Shown here: positions 49,118 to 60,256 of the stretch, one piece after another
Layout of the letters: each line of letters starts with the position of its first letter
Position numbering within the stretch: position 1 is the stretch's first letter
From: Dichetophora obliterata
Lineage: Eukaryota > Arthropoda > Insecta > Diptera > Sciomyzidae
DNA length: 64,000 nt
Direction: 5' to 3'
Assembly: GCA_963920525.1 (NCBI GenBank)
Contig: OY986439.1
Coordinates: forward strand, 4,361,001-4,425,000
The notes under the pieces: generated by a model
Told to the model about the DNA's origin: nothing
The model's input: only the letters and a program-made list of their open reading frames with translations
The model's database searches: none
Made by a program: the position numbers and the translations under genes

Positions 49118-50075
49118 GATGCACCTGCCCCCTCTCCACCCGCCCCCCCTCCCCCAGCTACCCACAGGTGCACCTTAGGTGCGATTGCGAGCAACTTGAA
49201 CATATTTACCATGAATATAATATATATATCAACCTTTAGCTGTAATTAGAACATAGTGCTAAATATATTAAATATTTTAAACATTTGCTAGCAAAGTGTA
49301 AAAATTTAAGAAAATCAATTAAAATCCAAAACACATACAAACGAATGTCGATCGAGGCGGTGAAAGATTTTAACCATATTGTGATTTCTAGCGTTAATTA
49401 TTTACAGAACTTAGCTACATTCAAAAATTCAAGATAGCGGAATTGCTTAGTTCGCAAAATCTTCAATTAAAAGCCGAGCAAAAAAAACATACATATTTGA
49501 GAGAATTTACATTGTATAAGATTTTAAACAAAAGATTAAATCTAAATTTTAAGCAGCGTAGTTAGAACCATGTAAAAATGTTTTGATAAGCCAAACTATA
49601 GAAATTTGACAAAAAAAAACTAAAAAGAAAAAATTTTCATTAAAATCTAGCATTAGTTAAATTTATAATGTAACTCTAACAAAACGTGACACAAAAAAAC
49701 ACTGATAATTATTTTTTCCATTTTGTTTAAATACTCTTTAGCTTACGATTAAACAAGAAAACAAAGATATTATTTTTTAATTTATAGAAAATTTGATGCA
49801 TGGAGAACAACATCTCATTTTATCGAGACATAAACGAAAAAGGAAATCAAACACTATTAGCGAAAATTTTAAATATTGTAAATTTTATTAAAAAACGCTG
49901 CCTTATAATTCCTTGTAATATTTCCTTGTAATCATTTTAACAGAAAAAAAATTGTACACTACAACTAAAAAACAAAAGAAAAATATTAAGAAAAAAATCT
50001 GTAATCTGGCATTATGTAAAAAGCGATAAATTAAAACCTAAATAATTTAAAACATTACAAATAAATAAATCGAAC
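49118..50075 (+). other. kirre: kirre 3' untranslated region
   Basis: Directly after the stop is a C-rich stretch bounded by TGCACCTG (49120-49127) and CAGGTGCA (49165-49172), which could form an 8-bp stem. The rest is AT-rich without frames or repeats until the poly(A) signals. The exact end is inferred. Confidence 0.65.
50060..50069 (+). terminator. kirre: Tandem polyadenylation signals
   Basis: Two overlapping AATAAA hexamers (50060-50065 and 50064-50069) in AAATAAATAAAT, about 945 bases after the stop. The GT-rich TAGTTGGTTGCTG 60-75 bp downstream could act as the downstream element. Other A/T-rich hexamers in the UTR are possible alternatives. Confidence 0.55.
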
Positions 50076-50139
50076 GAATTGGAAATGTGAAACCATTGCA
50101 TTTATTTAATGAAACTGTGAATGAAATAGTTGGTTGCTG

Positions 50140-52315
50140 CAGTGTTGCCACTTTGTGAGTAATTCCTCAAAATGTGAGGAATTTAAAGCGGCTGTGAGTA
50201 ATTTTTGAGGAATTTTATTTTGAGGAATTTTTGAGGAATTTGAGCTTTTTTGGATTTTTTTTTTACTATATCGGTCATTCCATGTCAAATCGGACGCTTT
50301 TGTCCAAAAACTTATTTTGACGATTCCGATTTTTTTCAAATTTTTCACGTTAAAAATTAAAGTATTTTGTACTTAAAAAATGTGTTGCCAGTTTTTGAAA
50401 ATTTCGTTAAAAATAGTAAACATTGATTCTCCAACTTCAAATTTTGAGAATGCATTAAGAATGGATGTCTCAATACGATAATAATAATATAAATTATTAA
50501 TAAATAAAAAATAGTGGTGCTGACTATGAGAAATGTGAATGAAATATTAAGTGGTCAAATAATTTAAAATTTTTTACGAAAGTGTTTATAAAAAAGGATA
50601 CCACAATAAAGACCAATTCAAGATCTTTAAAATATGTCTGTGACATTTTCTTGTAGGACTAACGGTTTAGAAGACATAGTTGTTTGAGTACATGTCCGAA
50701 TGACAATTTTGTTTTTTTTTTATAATTTTTCACTATGTATAAATACAAAAAAAAAATTAAAATTACAAAAAAAAATATGCAAATATATTTCTTTTTTAAA
50801 GTTCTAACCACGTGCAAAGTACCAAATTTTTACAGAAATGTGAGTTTCGAAAAGCGTCCGATTTGACATGGAATGACCGATATATACAAAAAAAACTTTG
50901 GCAGCATATTTTTCTGGTTGGTAGAAACATACCTTTAAAATAAAATGAACACTGAACTTTCCGATTGCGTTTCCCCGTCACTATAAAAAAAAATTGAAAC
51001 AAGTGCAAACGAACTTAGTACGGTTTTAGCTGAAATCAGCTTAGGCAAAAAATAAATACAAGAAAAAGGCTACATGGTTGCGGTCTGCATCGGAAGCAAA
51101 GGTATGCATTGACTTTTATTTCTATTGTAACAATTATCGATTAACTCTTTAAATCAACAAAAAAAAATTTTTACACATAGGCTAATTTTGAACATATTTT
51201 TTTTTTACTAATTTTTAATGTGAAACCGTTAGTTTTGCGAAATCCGACTTAGTGATGCCATATTACATCATTGTTCCTATTGGGTTAGATATATTTAAGA
51301 GCACTCCTTGAAGTAAAAGCCAGCAAAAACGAGCACATAAATTCAATCAAATTTTGCTGTTTAAGATCTCGATAAGGAGTGGAGATTATTTTTACTTCGA
51401 TTATTTTTTAGATCCAGAGTCGTATTAAAAACGAGTTTTTAATAAAAAAAATTTAGTAGATATATATTTGTTTTCAAATTAAGAAAAAGTAATATCATTA
51501 CTATTCTTCTTTTTTTCTAATGCATCAGATTAGCTAGTCTTAGTAATTAATATCACTAGTTTGAAAAACCGACTTGATACAAGAACAGTTTTATCATTTG
51601 TTATAATTCTTTTCTTTTTACTAAAGAAGGAATTAATAAAAATAGTGATGGCCTATTTGAATCAAATAAAAACATGTTTGAATTGAATTGGAAAAATAAA
51701 GTATACAATAATATAATAAAAATATATAATTTATGCATATAACTAAAATTTTTTTACAACAAAATTCGTAAAAACTTAAAGGTCTTAAAATTTTTTTAAG
51801 GAACGCATAAAGCGTTTTAACCCTTTGACGACGAGTGGGTGAAAATTAACCCATTTACGTTTTTAAGTCGTGTGAACACAATTTTCGAGATATTTTCATA
51901 AAGTTAGGCTCAAAGGATGAGAAATCAATGTGGCCTTTAACGTGTGCCATTTTTCGAACTTATTTTATTTTTAAGACAAAGAAAAAACTAGGAAGTTAAA
52001 ATATATTTCTTTTAATAGGTATGGAAACCACAAACGATTTTCAAATACGAGCGGATATATTTTCTCATCCAAATTATGCCAAAACCTTTATGAAGCTACT
52101 CCAACAAAGTAAAAAATCAATTTTCCAGATTGGTTTTTTCGGATTTTTTCATAATATCCCATATCCAATAAGATAGAAAATATGTAGGAAAAAATATATT
52201 TCTTTATGTTTACTTGATAAAAAAAAAATATCGTTTGAAAAAAAAAATTTTGAGGAATTTCATTAAAATTTGAGGAATTTTTGAGGAATTTGGGTATTAA
52301 AAAGTGGCAACACTG
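50140..52315. mobile_element. 2.2-kb TIR element, hAT-like ends
   Basis: Left CAGTGTTGCCACTTT and right AAAGTGGCAACACTG are exact 15-bp inverted repeats, followed inward on both sides by several TGAGGAATTT motifs. Flanks GGTTGCTG and GGTCGTTA match at only 5 of 8, so the target duplication is weak. It contains a nested MITE at 50268-50883 and has no transposase frame. A TTAACCCTTTGACG at about 51819 may be a stray piggyBac-like end. Confidence 0.75.
50268..50883. mobile_element. Nested MITE with perfect 34-bp inverted repeats
   Basis: 34-bp arms at 50268-50301 and 50850-50883 are exact complements, core GGTCATTCCATGTCAAATCG. They flank 548 bp of AT-rich non-coding sequence. Perfect ends suggest a recent insertion into the older element around it. 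TA flanks are possible but are embedded in TATA. Confidence 0.88.
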
Positions 52316-52737
52316 GGTCGTTAGTCTTTTGGGTAAGATGGGTGTGTTTGCAACTTTTCATTAGTGGAGTTGGTCGATCGATCTAGTGCAAATTATCTTG
52401 CATGAGTGCATTTTCAAAATATTATTGCGTATATTAGAACTACACATATTTGCTACGTTATTGCAAAAGTGCACCACTGAAAACCTGTAGCTTTTAAATG
52501 TTATGCATACACAAGAATGGATTGCAAGCTCAATCAACAGATGAATTGATTTCAGCAAAAAGGGTTTAATACACAAAAACGTATGATATGTGCGAAGATA
52601 TCAATTTTGTTAAATTGCGACGGAGTGCCTTCTTCTATAAATCTGTAACTGTTTCTTTTTCACTTTTTTTGACATGATATTGCACAAAATACAATATATG
52701 TATACCTTACAAACAGATTTTTTATTTTTTTTTTATA

Positions 52738-53201
52738 ACAGCAATTCCATATTAAACGTACCTTAAAAATAAAAATTACAGAATGACCATCTTGATTTTG
52801 GTGAAATTTTGCATGGAATTATTTAAATTTTTTTATTTAAAATGGTGTCGAACCGCTACATCGAAATCAATTACGTAACCGCAAAGGATGGAACTCCCAA
52901 CCACCTAAATTTCCCAAAATTATTTTTGGATTAAAGTCCAATTTACTAGATTTCCAACGGTAATTCAAGCTAAGCAATCTGTTAAGATGTGTTTCAGATA
53001 TGAATTTTAGTGAAAATCAATTTTCGACGCTTTTGCCGATTTCTTAAATTTTATGCGCCTTGTAACTCCGCCAAAAATCAAGCCAAACTTTTTTCCTCCA
53101 AATAAAGTTTTTAATTTCTGTCATTGATGCTCCATGCAAAATTTTACCATAATCTGAGATGGTCATTCCGTAAGGCCGGTACGTTCAAAATGGAATTGCT
53201 G
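52738..53201. mobile_element. MITE, family E, copy 1
   Basis: Inverted ends CAGCAATTCCAT...ATGGAATTGCTG, with ACGTACC/GGTACGT and GAATGACCAT/ATGGTCATTC following inward. 464 bp. Internal text such as CCAAAATTATTTTTGGATT and CTTGTAACTCCGCCAAAAAT recurs in copy 2 at 55760-56033. Confidence 0.8.
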
Positions 53202-53628
53202 ATAAATCAGCCATGTTGCAGACAGTGTGGCTATTTTAGCATTTTCCAGATTAGCCTGTTTTTAAGCGGATTAGCCAGTAAATTTATTATTTAGCTTCAT
53301 GGCTTTTTTAGCCATTTTGCCCTTTGAAAACCGCTTTTTTGTACGTCTTTTTTGGCGAACTGTTAAAAACGTAGATTTACCCTGTAGTTCGGTGGACCCA
53401 CAACTTGGTATGAGAATTCACATTCACTCTGTGGTAGGGCCATGCCATTCGCCTAGTATTTTATATATCCTTCTAACACACCGATGTCATTGACAGGGGT
53501 AAACGGACCCAATGTGCATTACCAATTACAATTCTTCTCTCCCATTGGCTATACGGCTAAATGGCATGTCCAAATGGCTTGGCCGTCCAATGGCATAGCC
53601 ATATTTTACTGTTGAAAAAAGTCTTTAC

Positions 53629-53667
53629 AGTCTAATTATAGACGAGTCTACTGACATTTCTGTAAAA
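53629..53667 (+). pseudogene. hAT transposase catalytic-motif fragment
   Basis: The frame reads S-L-I-I-D-E-S-T-D-I-S-V-K and then TAA. LIIDESTDIS is the conserved first-Asp segment of hAT-family transposases. The frame continues upstream for a few codons (K-S-L-Y) without clear homology. It is a tiny relic; the surrounding 53205-53800 may be the decayed remains of the same element, with a CAGTGTGGCTATTTT hAT-like end at about 53223. Confidence 0.65.
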
Positions 53668-53789
53668 TAACGATAATATAGTAAAAGATTCTACTGCGGG
53701 GCGCATTGTAAATATGCGCCCTTCAAAGTGCTAGGCAACTGTTTCAAAACTTTTTATTTAATTTACTTATTTTTAATTCTTGTTTTAGA

Positions 53790-54430
53790 AGTTTAGATCT
53801 GGTGGACGAGTACTAGAATGGGGTACTTGATGTCCATGTCCTTTGGAGCAAACACATTGGTCTCCACAAGACACAAACATCGATATATGCATCATACTTT
53901 AAGATCAAACTCTAAATACCAAAGTTATGACGAAAAATTGAAAAGGTTTCTAAGGTTTTAAAGAACTACGTACAGCAAAATAAATTAAAAGTATTTTTTT
54001 AATAGTTCTACTGGAATAATTGAAATACTTACATAGGAAAAGGTAAATTCAGGGACCGCAAATAATAATTATTTCTCATCGTTGATTTAAAAAAAGCAGG
54101 ATGTGCCTTTTAAATTTTGATTATTAGAATAAAAGGCAAAATTTGACTATTACTTTCTGCCGTTTATTTTTGCTAACATGAGATAATAATTATTTGCTGC
54201 TATTTATTTTTTCTAGCAAAAATAAATAGCAGCTGCTCTATATCGAAAGCTATGAATGCTAGGATAATGAAATCCGATATATGAGGCCATGGCATGATAT
54301 TCTACATATTGTGATAATTTGGGCGGGCCACGCCCCTTTTTGAGATAAATTACAATTTCTCATGAACCAGACACGCAATGATGATAAACCTTAGTATATG
54401 GTCTCATTGCATAGAAATCGAAATGTAAGG
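53790..54430. repeat. Dispersed repeat segment, related to 56300-56720
   Basis: GGACGAGTACTAGAATGGGG, TACTTGATGTCCATG and CCTTTGGA (53803-53850) recur at 56660-56702. CAATGATGATAAACCTTAG, CATTGCATAGAAATCGAAAT (54378-54425) recur in inverted form twice at 56310-56510. A GGGCGGGCCACGCCCC palindrome sits at 54322-54337. Confidence 0.7.
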
Positions 54431-55759
54431 AGGAATCGGACAGTTTCGATTTTTTCAAATCTACTGCGATTTATTAGCAACCAAAATTTTTAAGTTACTT
54501 TTGCGATATTTTTGAAATATGAAAGCATTGTATTGATAATAAAAATGTAGCTTCAGGTTCCTGTTACATCTGTACACTGTGGTCTTACCGTTGAAACAGA
54601 AGAAAGTAATCTGTGAGATGAATCTGTCATTGCAATAAAAAAAATTATTTTAAAGTTCTACCAAATTAAGAATTGATTTGATTGAGAGAGACTTTAATTG
54701 AATTTGTCTACGGCAAATATATTTTTAATCAGTAAGAAATATGTTTCTGCAACATGGAAATATTTAGTATTTATATAGTTATGTATATATTTGTCTGCAT
54801 ATTATGTTATTAGTATAAAATGTACATACATTAGTAGTAAATGTACGTACAAAACTGTTAATGAAAAAAATGATAATGAAAAAAGTACTGCGAAAAAATT
54901 CGTTTTAGAGTGTTTTTTTTTTAAATTCACTGCGATTAACGAGTTTTCAAGTCCGAGCCCTGTTCTACACTTAAACCTCCTTCTCCATAGAGATAGAAAC
55001 CATATGAAAAAAGTGCTGTTAGAAATGCTCTCAAAATATCAGATACAAAAAATTACTCACGAAAGTTATCTTAAAAACTGGTTTGATTACTAACACCAAA
55101 ATGCAAGGAAAATCTATGCGTGTTTCAGAACTAATTCAGAGGCATAGTAACGCTCTTGGGTACAGCAATTTGTTCCTATAGAAATAGAGTGAAATGAAAA
55201 TAATAATAACATTATTTTATGAATAGAAACTAACCGAGAGAAACAAATAACTGCTTTAATGCAATTTTTATATTGCATAAAAATGTTTTTGCAACAATAT
55301 TGTGGTGATTTTTTCGTATTTTATATTTTTTTAAAAATTTTTTTTTATTTTGATACTTTCCGTTGCGTTAAGAACATAAAAAGTAATAAATAATTTCATT
55401 CTTATTTGTAAAGAGATGCGATGAATCTAATTTTTGTATCAAATCATTTTCTTATTATTAATTTTGTAATGAGTTTGGTAGTTGCCATAAACTATACATA
55501 ATGTATTTAAATATTTTTTTTTTAATGTTGTGATGTTCTTGCTCAGTTGTTAAAAACTACTCACTTTTTAAGGTTATACATTTAATGCAACGTTAGGCTG
55601 GTTCTTATTTTTATGAAAAAATATTGTTTGCTGTACTTGAGCACCATTTTATTTTGTTCCTATAGTATAGTAAAAATGCATAAAAAATTCAACAAAATTG
55701 AAATAAAGACATGTCGCGTTGAGCTACAAATTCAAAAAATTATTTAATAGAGAAAACAA
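54431..55759. other. No gene seen
   Basis: AT-rich sequence. The 100-residue open frame at 54791-55093 is Lys/Asn/Ser-rich without a recognisable domain. Confidence 0.4.
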
Positions 55760-56033
55760 CAGCATTTCCATTTTGAACGTACCGGCCTAACGAAGCGGAA
55801 CGTACCGGCATGGAGCATCACTGACGGATATGAAAAAACTTAATTTGGAAAAAAAAGTTTGACATGATTTCTGGCGGTGTTTGAGTGCACAAAATACAAA
55901 AATTGGAAAAAATTTCAAACACTTAACAGAATCTTAAATTTGAACTACCGTAAGAAAGGTCAGAATTCTAACTACCGTTAGAATTAATCAAACTTAAATC
56001 CAAAAATAATTTTGGAAAATTTTGGTGATTTGG
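55760..56033. mobile_element. MITE, family E, copy 2 (truncated, opposite orientation)
   Basis: Starts CAGCATTTCCATTTTGAACG, then GTACCGGC, GGAGCATCACTGACGG, AAGTTTGACATGATTTCTGG and AAATCCAAAAATAATTTTGG, all complements of copy 1 read from its right end. Similarity stops in a G-run at about 56033, so the far end is missing. A short duplication of GAACGTACCGGC lies at its start. Confidence 0.8.
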
Positions 56034-56299
56034 GGGGGGGGGAGAAAACTGTTGTAAAATGCTCATTCAGTTTATTGGGTTTGTGTCAACTTCAAGCTCC
56101 GAGCGACATGTGTTATTATTGTTGTAAAAAAATAGGGAGTTATTTAAGACGCAAAGAAACAAAAAAAGACCGAATGCTCAACAATTTCTAAAATAAGGAC
56201 TTCCCTAACTTTCCTATATTTCCCCAAAAATGGAATCACCTGCCTACTTATTTAAGAACAAAATGTTTTAATACCACAACAACGCTTTCCAAGTTTCGT

Positions 56300-56510
56300 T
56301 ACATTTTCTTACATTTCGATTTCTATGCAATGACACCATAAGCTAAAGTTCATTATCATTGCGTGACTGGTTCATGAGAAATTTTAGTTTTCATCAAAAA
56401 GGGGAGTAGCTCCCCGATACCTCCTAACATTTCGATTTCTATGCAATGATACCATAAGCTAAAGTTCATCATCATTGCGTGTCTGGTTCGTGAGAAATTG
56501 TAGTTTTCCT
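56300..56510. repeat. Two tandem ~115-bp units
   Basis: ATTTCGATTTCTATGCAATG, ACCATAAGCTAAAGTTCAT, CATTGCGTG and GGTTC(A/G)TGAGAAATT occur at 56312-56385 and again at 56429-56502. A third copy is inverted at ~54355-54425. The spacer has GGGGAGTAGCTCCCC, a perfect palindrome-like hairpin. Confidence 0.85.
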
Positions 56511-56839
56511 CATAAATTTTATGAAAAAAAATAAAACTCACAAAATTACTATTATTTCTGCTTTTTTCGGAAAAAAGGTCCCTGGGTAAATTATATTTTT
56601 CGAGCTTTCATTTTTTGACATAAGTGGTACATTAGGATGGTAAGAACTGAGATTTGATGGATAAGTACTAAACCGGGGTACTTGAGGTCAATGACCTTTG
56701 GACAAAAAAAAAGTCTTCTCAAAACAATTATTTTGTAACGAACCAAGAGAGAAATATACAAGGAGATAATTATTTTGCTTGAACCAAGCAAATGAAAAAG
56801 ATCGCTAAATTGAAATCACTCCTAATGTATTTAGGAAAA

Positions 56840-57285
56840 ACCAAAATTTTGATTAAAATCAAGCTAAATTTTGCTAAGTTATTATAAGCTGCAATAGCAA
56901 ATTTCTACTTCATTCAAGCAAATTTCTTCTAAACACACGAATGAAGAAAACTAGGCGACGATTGGTTTACAACTGGTTTGCAACGGGATAACTCATGCGG
57001 CCGAGGTTCAAGACTCCGGATAATGGTAATTTTTCAATTTAATTTAATGTTAATAATTATTTCACTTAAAAAATATGCTAGATTTCAGCAAAAACAAATC
57101 AGAATTTGCTATTCCAATTTATAATAACTAAGCAAATATTTGCTTGAATTAAGTAGAAATTTGCTTTTGCTGCTTACAATAACTTAGCAAAATTTTGCTT
57201 GAATTTAATCAAAATTTGGCTTAGTTATTATTATCTGGAATAGCAAATTTTGATTAGTTTTTGCTGAAATCTAGCATAATTTTAA
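56840..57285. repeat. Complex foldback of AGCAAATTTGCT-type motifs
   Basis: AAATTTTGCTAAGTTATTAT, GCAATAGCAAATTTCTACTT and CAAGCAAATTTC at 56875-56930 are inverted at 57130-57215. A second inverted pair, ATGCTAGATTTCAGCAAAAA at 57076 and TTTTTGCTGAAATCTAGCAT at 57264, overlaps the same span. The loop has a GAGGTTCAAGACTCC that resembles a Pol III box B, but no credible box A. Confidence 0.7.
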
Positions 57286-57372
57286 AGTGGCTGAGATTCA
57301 AGCGTAAGTTTTTCTTAATCACTATACAAATTTAGAAAACAGTTTTCTCCGTATAAGCTGTTGCTACAAGTA

Positions 57373-57624
57373 CAGGGTTGTCAATATTCGAAGCGCCCAT
57401 CTGTTGAAGAAAATGTTGAAGAAAACCATGGAAAATGCTGCAAAACGGGCACAATATGTCGTAGAGGCCAATGGCGACCATTTACGAGATATCATATTCA
57501 AGAAATAATGTAAGCAAATCTACTTGAACCCAATTAAATGATATTCATGACGAAGAGACAAAAAATTGTGGTTTCCTTAATTTATTTAAAAATAAAATGG
57601 GCGCTTCGAATATTGGCAACCCTG
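57373..57624 (+). mobile_element. 252-bp deletion-derivative element keeping a transposase tail
   Basis: Inverted ends of 27 bp with one mismatch: CAGGGTTGTCAATATTCGAA at the left, TTCGAATATTGGCAACCCTG at the right, continuing as GCGCCCAT. A TA lies immediately outside both ends (57371-57372 and 57625-57626), as for Tc1/mariner-type insertion. Inside, 57413-57508 encodes a short C-terminal-looking peptide (see separate entry), so this is an internally deleted derivative of a coding transposon. Confidence 0.85.
57413..57508 (+). pseudogene. Transposase C-terminus remnant inside the 252-bp element
   Basis: Frame: KRAQYVVEANGDHLRDIIF followed by KK and TAA. The form RxQxVVExNGxHxxDIIF at the extreme C-terminus, ~100 bp from the 3' TIR, resembles the tail of IS630/Tc1/mariner-type transposases. 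The family is tentative because only ~31 residues remain. No catalytic part is left. Confidence 0.55.
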
Positions 57625-58982
57625 TACCTTCATTAATATAAACTTTGATTTCTTGCAATAAATTGCGATCAACATATCTTGACCCCGGCCTTTTCACAAT
57701 AAATATTTAAAATTAAATCTTTTTATTTTTTTTTCAATCGTGCAATGTCATAATCATACAAAGCAAAAACTGCACTCCTTTCGGAACATTTTGTTTTATA
57801 TTGATTTAGTAAAACATTTGAATCCATTTTTCACATTTATCTGAATAAACATATAAAATAGTTATGTGATTTAAACGATTTCGTTACATTAGGGCTATTC
57901 ACAGTTTGAATATACAATAGCAGCACAGCTGATCTGCTATTTGTACGATTTGTTATTTTTACTCCAATTTACGTAAGCGTATTTTGCTTTGTTGTTGTTT
58001 TGCATGCAAACGAAAATACGTAAACACGCGTAAATTAAAGTAGCCCTTGGACCAACTACACGGAAATTACGGATTTCTACGGATATCTAAGCCTTGCACA
58101 GATAAACGAACAACAGCGGCGAAATAAGGTAAATCTACGTATTTTTAAGAATATCACACAGAATTTTTGTAGATTTTGCTGTTTTCACCAAATAGTATTC
58201 CAAAAATTTTGTAATGGTAAAAAAAATTTACTTAGCACTAAAAAATATGCTTATATAACTTGTTGAAACTTTGCGCTTATCAACACTTGCAAATAAAAAC
58301 ACTGTTTTAAGGAATCTAATTTCGAAGTAAGCCAGTGGGCAGTCTCATTTGAGGCGAGTGTATACAGCTTTACCCATTAATGCTCACCACCAAAACTCGT
58401 TGAATTTATTTTTTGAAATTTTCTTATTAATTAATTTGTATTTATGTTGAGTGGAATTTTTCACTTTTTTTTTAAAAATACTGCACTTGAAAATTGCGGG
58501 AAAATAAACAACAAGGCTTTAAAGGTCAATTTACGAACTTCTTTTTGTAAAAAGCTTTTAGTAAAAAACTTTTGGCTTTCTCACACTGTTGGAAGCAAAA
58601 GCCTTACATTGGCTGCGAATTTTTGAAAAATTCTTTCATCGCGTATGACATAACTTAGAGTAAAAATTGTTAAAACTATTACTTTTAGTTATGTTTTATA
58701 TTGTTTGTAACTTTTATAAGTTTAATACAAATTTTGATAAGAAAAATCAAATATACGAAAAATTTTTAAAAACCTATTAATGGCTTCAATTGAGTAATTT
58801 TATAAGCTGTTAGTTTTAAATTAAAAAAAAATTATATAAATTTGCTTACACGGACTTACACGGATTTTTTATGTTGCATATGTGGCTTTTTGCTCTCTTC
58901 GGGTTGCCATCACTGCCTTGGACGTGTTTTTGTACCTCGTATTTTTATGCTCTGTCTACGGCCGCCATATTACATACAACAC
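57625..58982. other. No gene seen; possible small MITE
   Basis: At 57893-58050, TAGGGCTATTCAC and its weak complement AAAGTAGCCCT, with an internal TTTACGTAAGCG/CGCGTAAA pair, may mark a ~160-bp palindromic element. ACACGGA-type short repeats occur at ~58058-58085 and ~58848-58866. Confidence 0.35.
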
Positions 58983-59400
58983 AGGGTTGCATAATTTTTG
59001 AATACGACAGTCACATGGTGGAGTGCTCACAGTTTCAACAATAACAAATGCTATAAATACGATTTGCTAAATGTACGCTTAAACTGTGTATTGCCTTATT
59101 GTTGCCCTCAGTTTCGGCCTAAGAAGCAAAAGTAAGGAAAAACTTCTTTCATTCGAACATGATGACCCTGGTATGCATATGCATATGGAAGTAAACAACA
59201 TTTTCAACGAATTTACTTCTTCGTTCTGTCTCTTCAATAACTCCAGAAGCATTTGCTTAACGCTTTTTAGTCTTTCTTCTTCGAAGTTTTTAAAGAAGTG
59301 TATTACAGTGTCGACATCGTCGCAATTTCCTACAGCGACGCTGTCTGTAATGGTTAAAAAAAACATTTTCAATCAAAAAAGTCATTTTCAACGCTACTTT
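58983..59400 (-). mobile_element. hAT element fragment, 3' portion
   Basis: On the minus strand, transposase C-terminal sequence (59372 to 59079) is followed about 95 bp later by GCAACCCTG, i.e. CAGGGTTGC on the plus strand at 58983, a typical hAT terminus. The 5' part and other terminus are not recognisable. Confidence 0.55.
59079..59372 (-). pseudogene. hAT transposase C-terminal fragment, minus strand
   Basis: An open 97-codon frame containing a DDVDTVIHFFKN / LLELLKRQNEEVNSL helical region, followed by IPGSSCSNERSFS...LRPKLRATI. The SSCSNERSFS-(x)-LR motif is the hAT dimerisation segment, of the type found in ZMYM/ZBED-like hAT transposases. The frame is uninterrupted but lacks the catalytic core, so it is a fragment. 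The nominal Met start is not meaningful. Confidence 0.8.
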
Positions 59401-59521
59401 TAAGCGAAACTATTTATTGAACCATTTAATGAAGATCAACCAATCACTGAGTTGAACTGAAGCTATTTATGGTTGGTGAAAGAGATCATTAAAAATTTTT
59501 CCAACATATATGATGCATTTT

Positions 59522-59732
59522 ATGGCGTTTTAATTCTCAAAAAAATGTTGTATTTATTCTGCCCTCTTTCTGTCATTTTTGAGAATTCTAAATTTTTCTA
59601 CTTTTGAGGTCAACATTTTCGAGAAAAGAACACAAATCAATTTTAGAAGTCCCTGTATTTTTTCTTAAGAGGGCAGAATTTCCAAAAAGGGCAGAAAAAA
59701 TGTTGCATTTTTTCGAGAAACGAAAACGCCAT
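59522..59732. mobile_element. Palindromic MITE, family B, copy 2
   Basis: 211 bp, ends ATGGCGTTTT...AAAACGCCAT, with TTCTGCCCT/AGGGCAGAA arms and GTCAACATTTTCGAG in the middle, matching 9948-10162 on the opposite strand. The left arm has diverged more than the right. Confidence 0.85.
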
Positions 59733-59858
59733 TAATTTTATTGAAGGCATTTGCTGTGTGAGTTATTACTAGGGCTTTCAATCACAGGATTTCGAACCAT
59801 TTTCTAGTCCCGGGATTTTATTTACAAGAAAATATAAAAACATTCAGAATATATAAAT

Positions 59859-60256
59859 GTCGGCCTTTGTAGTCTAGTGGAGAGTGCGATAGACTCTCAA
59901 CCCAGAGGTCCCTGGTTCGAATCCGGGCTCAAGCATGGTTCTTTTCACTTTCTTTGTTCTTTCCTACATTTAAGAATTATGGAAAACTAAAAATCCACAA
60001 CTAAATTGTGGAAAATGTGGAATTAAAGGAATGTAACAACTAAAAAGCTGAAAATGCTAGCCGAGGTTAAGGCATAACACTAGCTTCGGTTAAAAGCAAC
60101 TCAAATTGTCTTCTATTTTTGTTTCGCCTAATCAATAATTCACGTATTGTTCCAATCAATTTCTCTCAATAAATCTATCCCTTTCCTTTCATGTCAAAGA
60201 CCAAACTTTGTTTGTATAAGGCGCATGCCTTGGTTCTTTGATCTTTAAAAAAAAAA
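59859..60256 (+). mobile_element. tRNA-derived SINE, family 2, copy b
   Basis: Box A region TAGTCTAGTGGAGAG and a perfect box B GGTTCGAATCC are kept, followed by the same ~300-bp body as 30896-31298 and an A-tail (60245-60256). Better preserved than copy a. It is not a tRNA gene: the acceptor arms do not pair and the conserved body continues well past the tRNA-like head. Confidence 0.88.

Noticed and set aside
56940..57020. Possible Pol III unit (GAGGTTCAAGACTCC)
   Set aside because: Only a box B-like motif; no box A at the right spacing and no second copy in the window.
59859..59935. tRNA-like sequence with perfect box B
   Set aside because: Same reasoning: it heads a ~400-bp repeat present at 30896, and the tRNA fold is incomplete.
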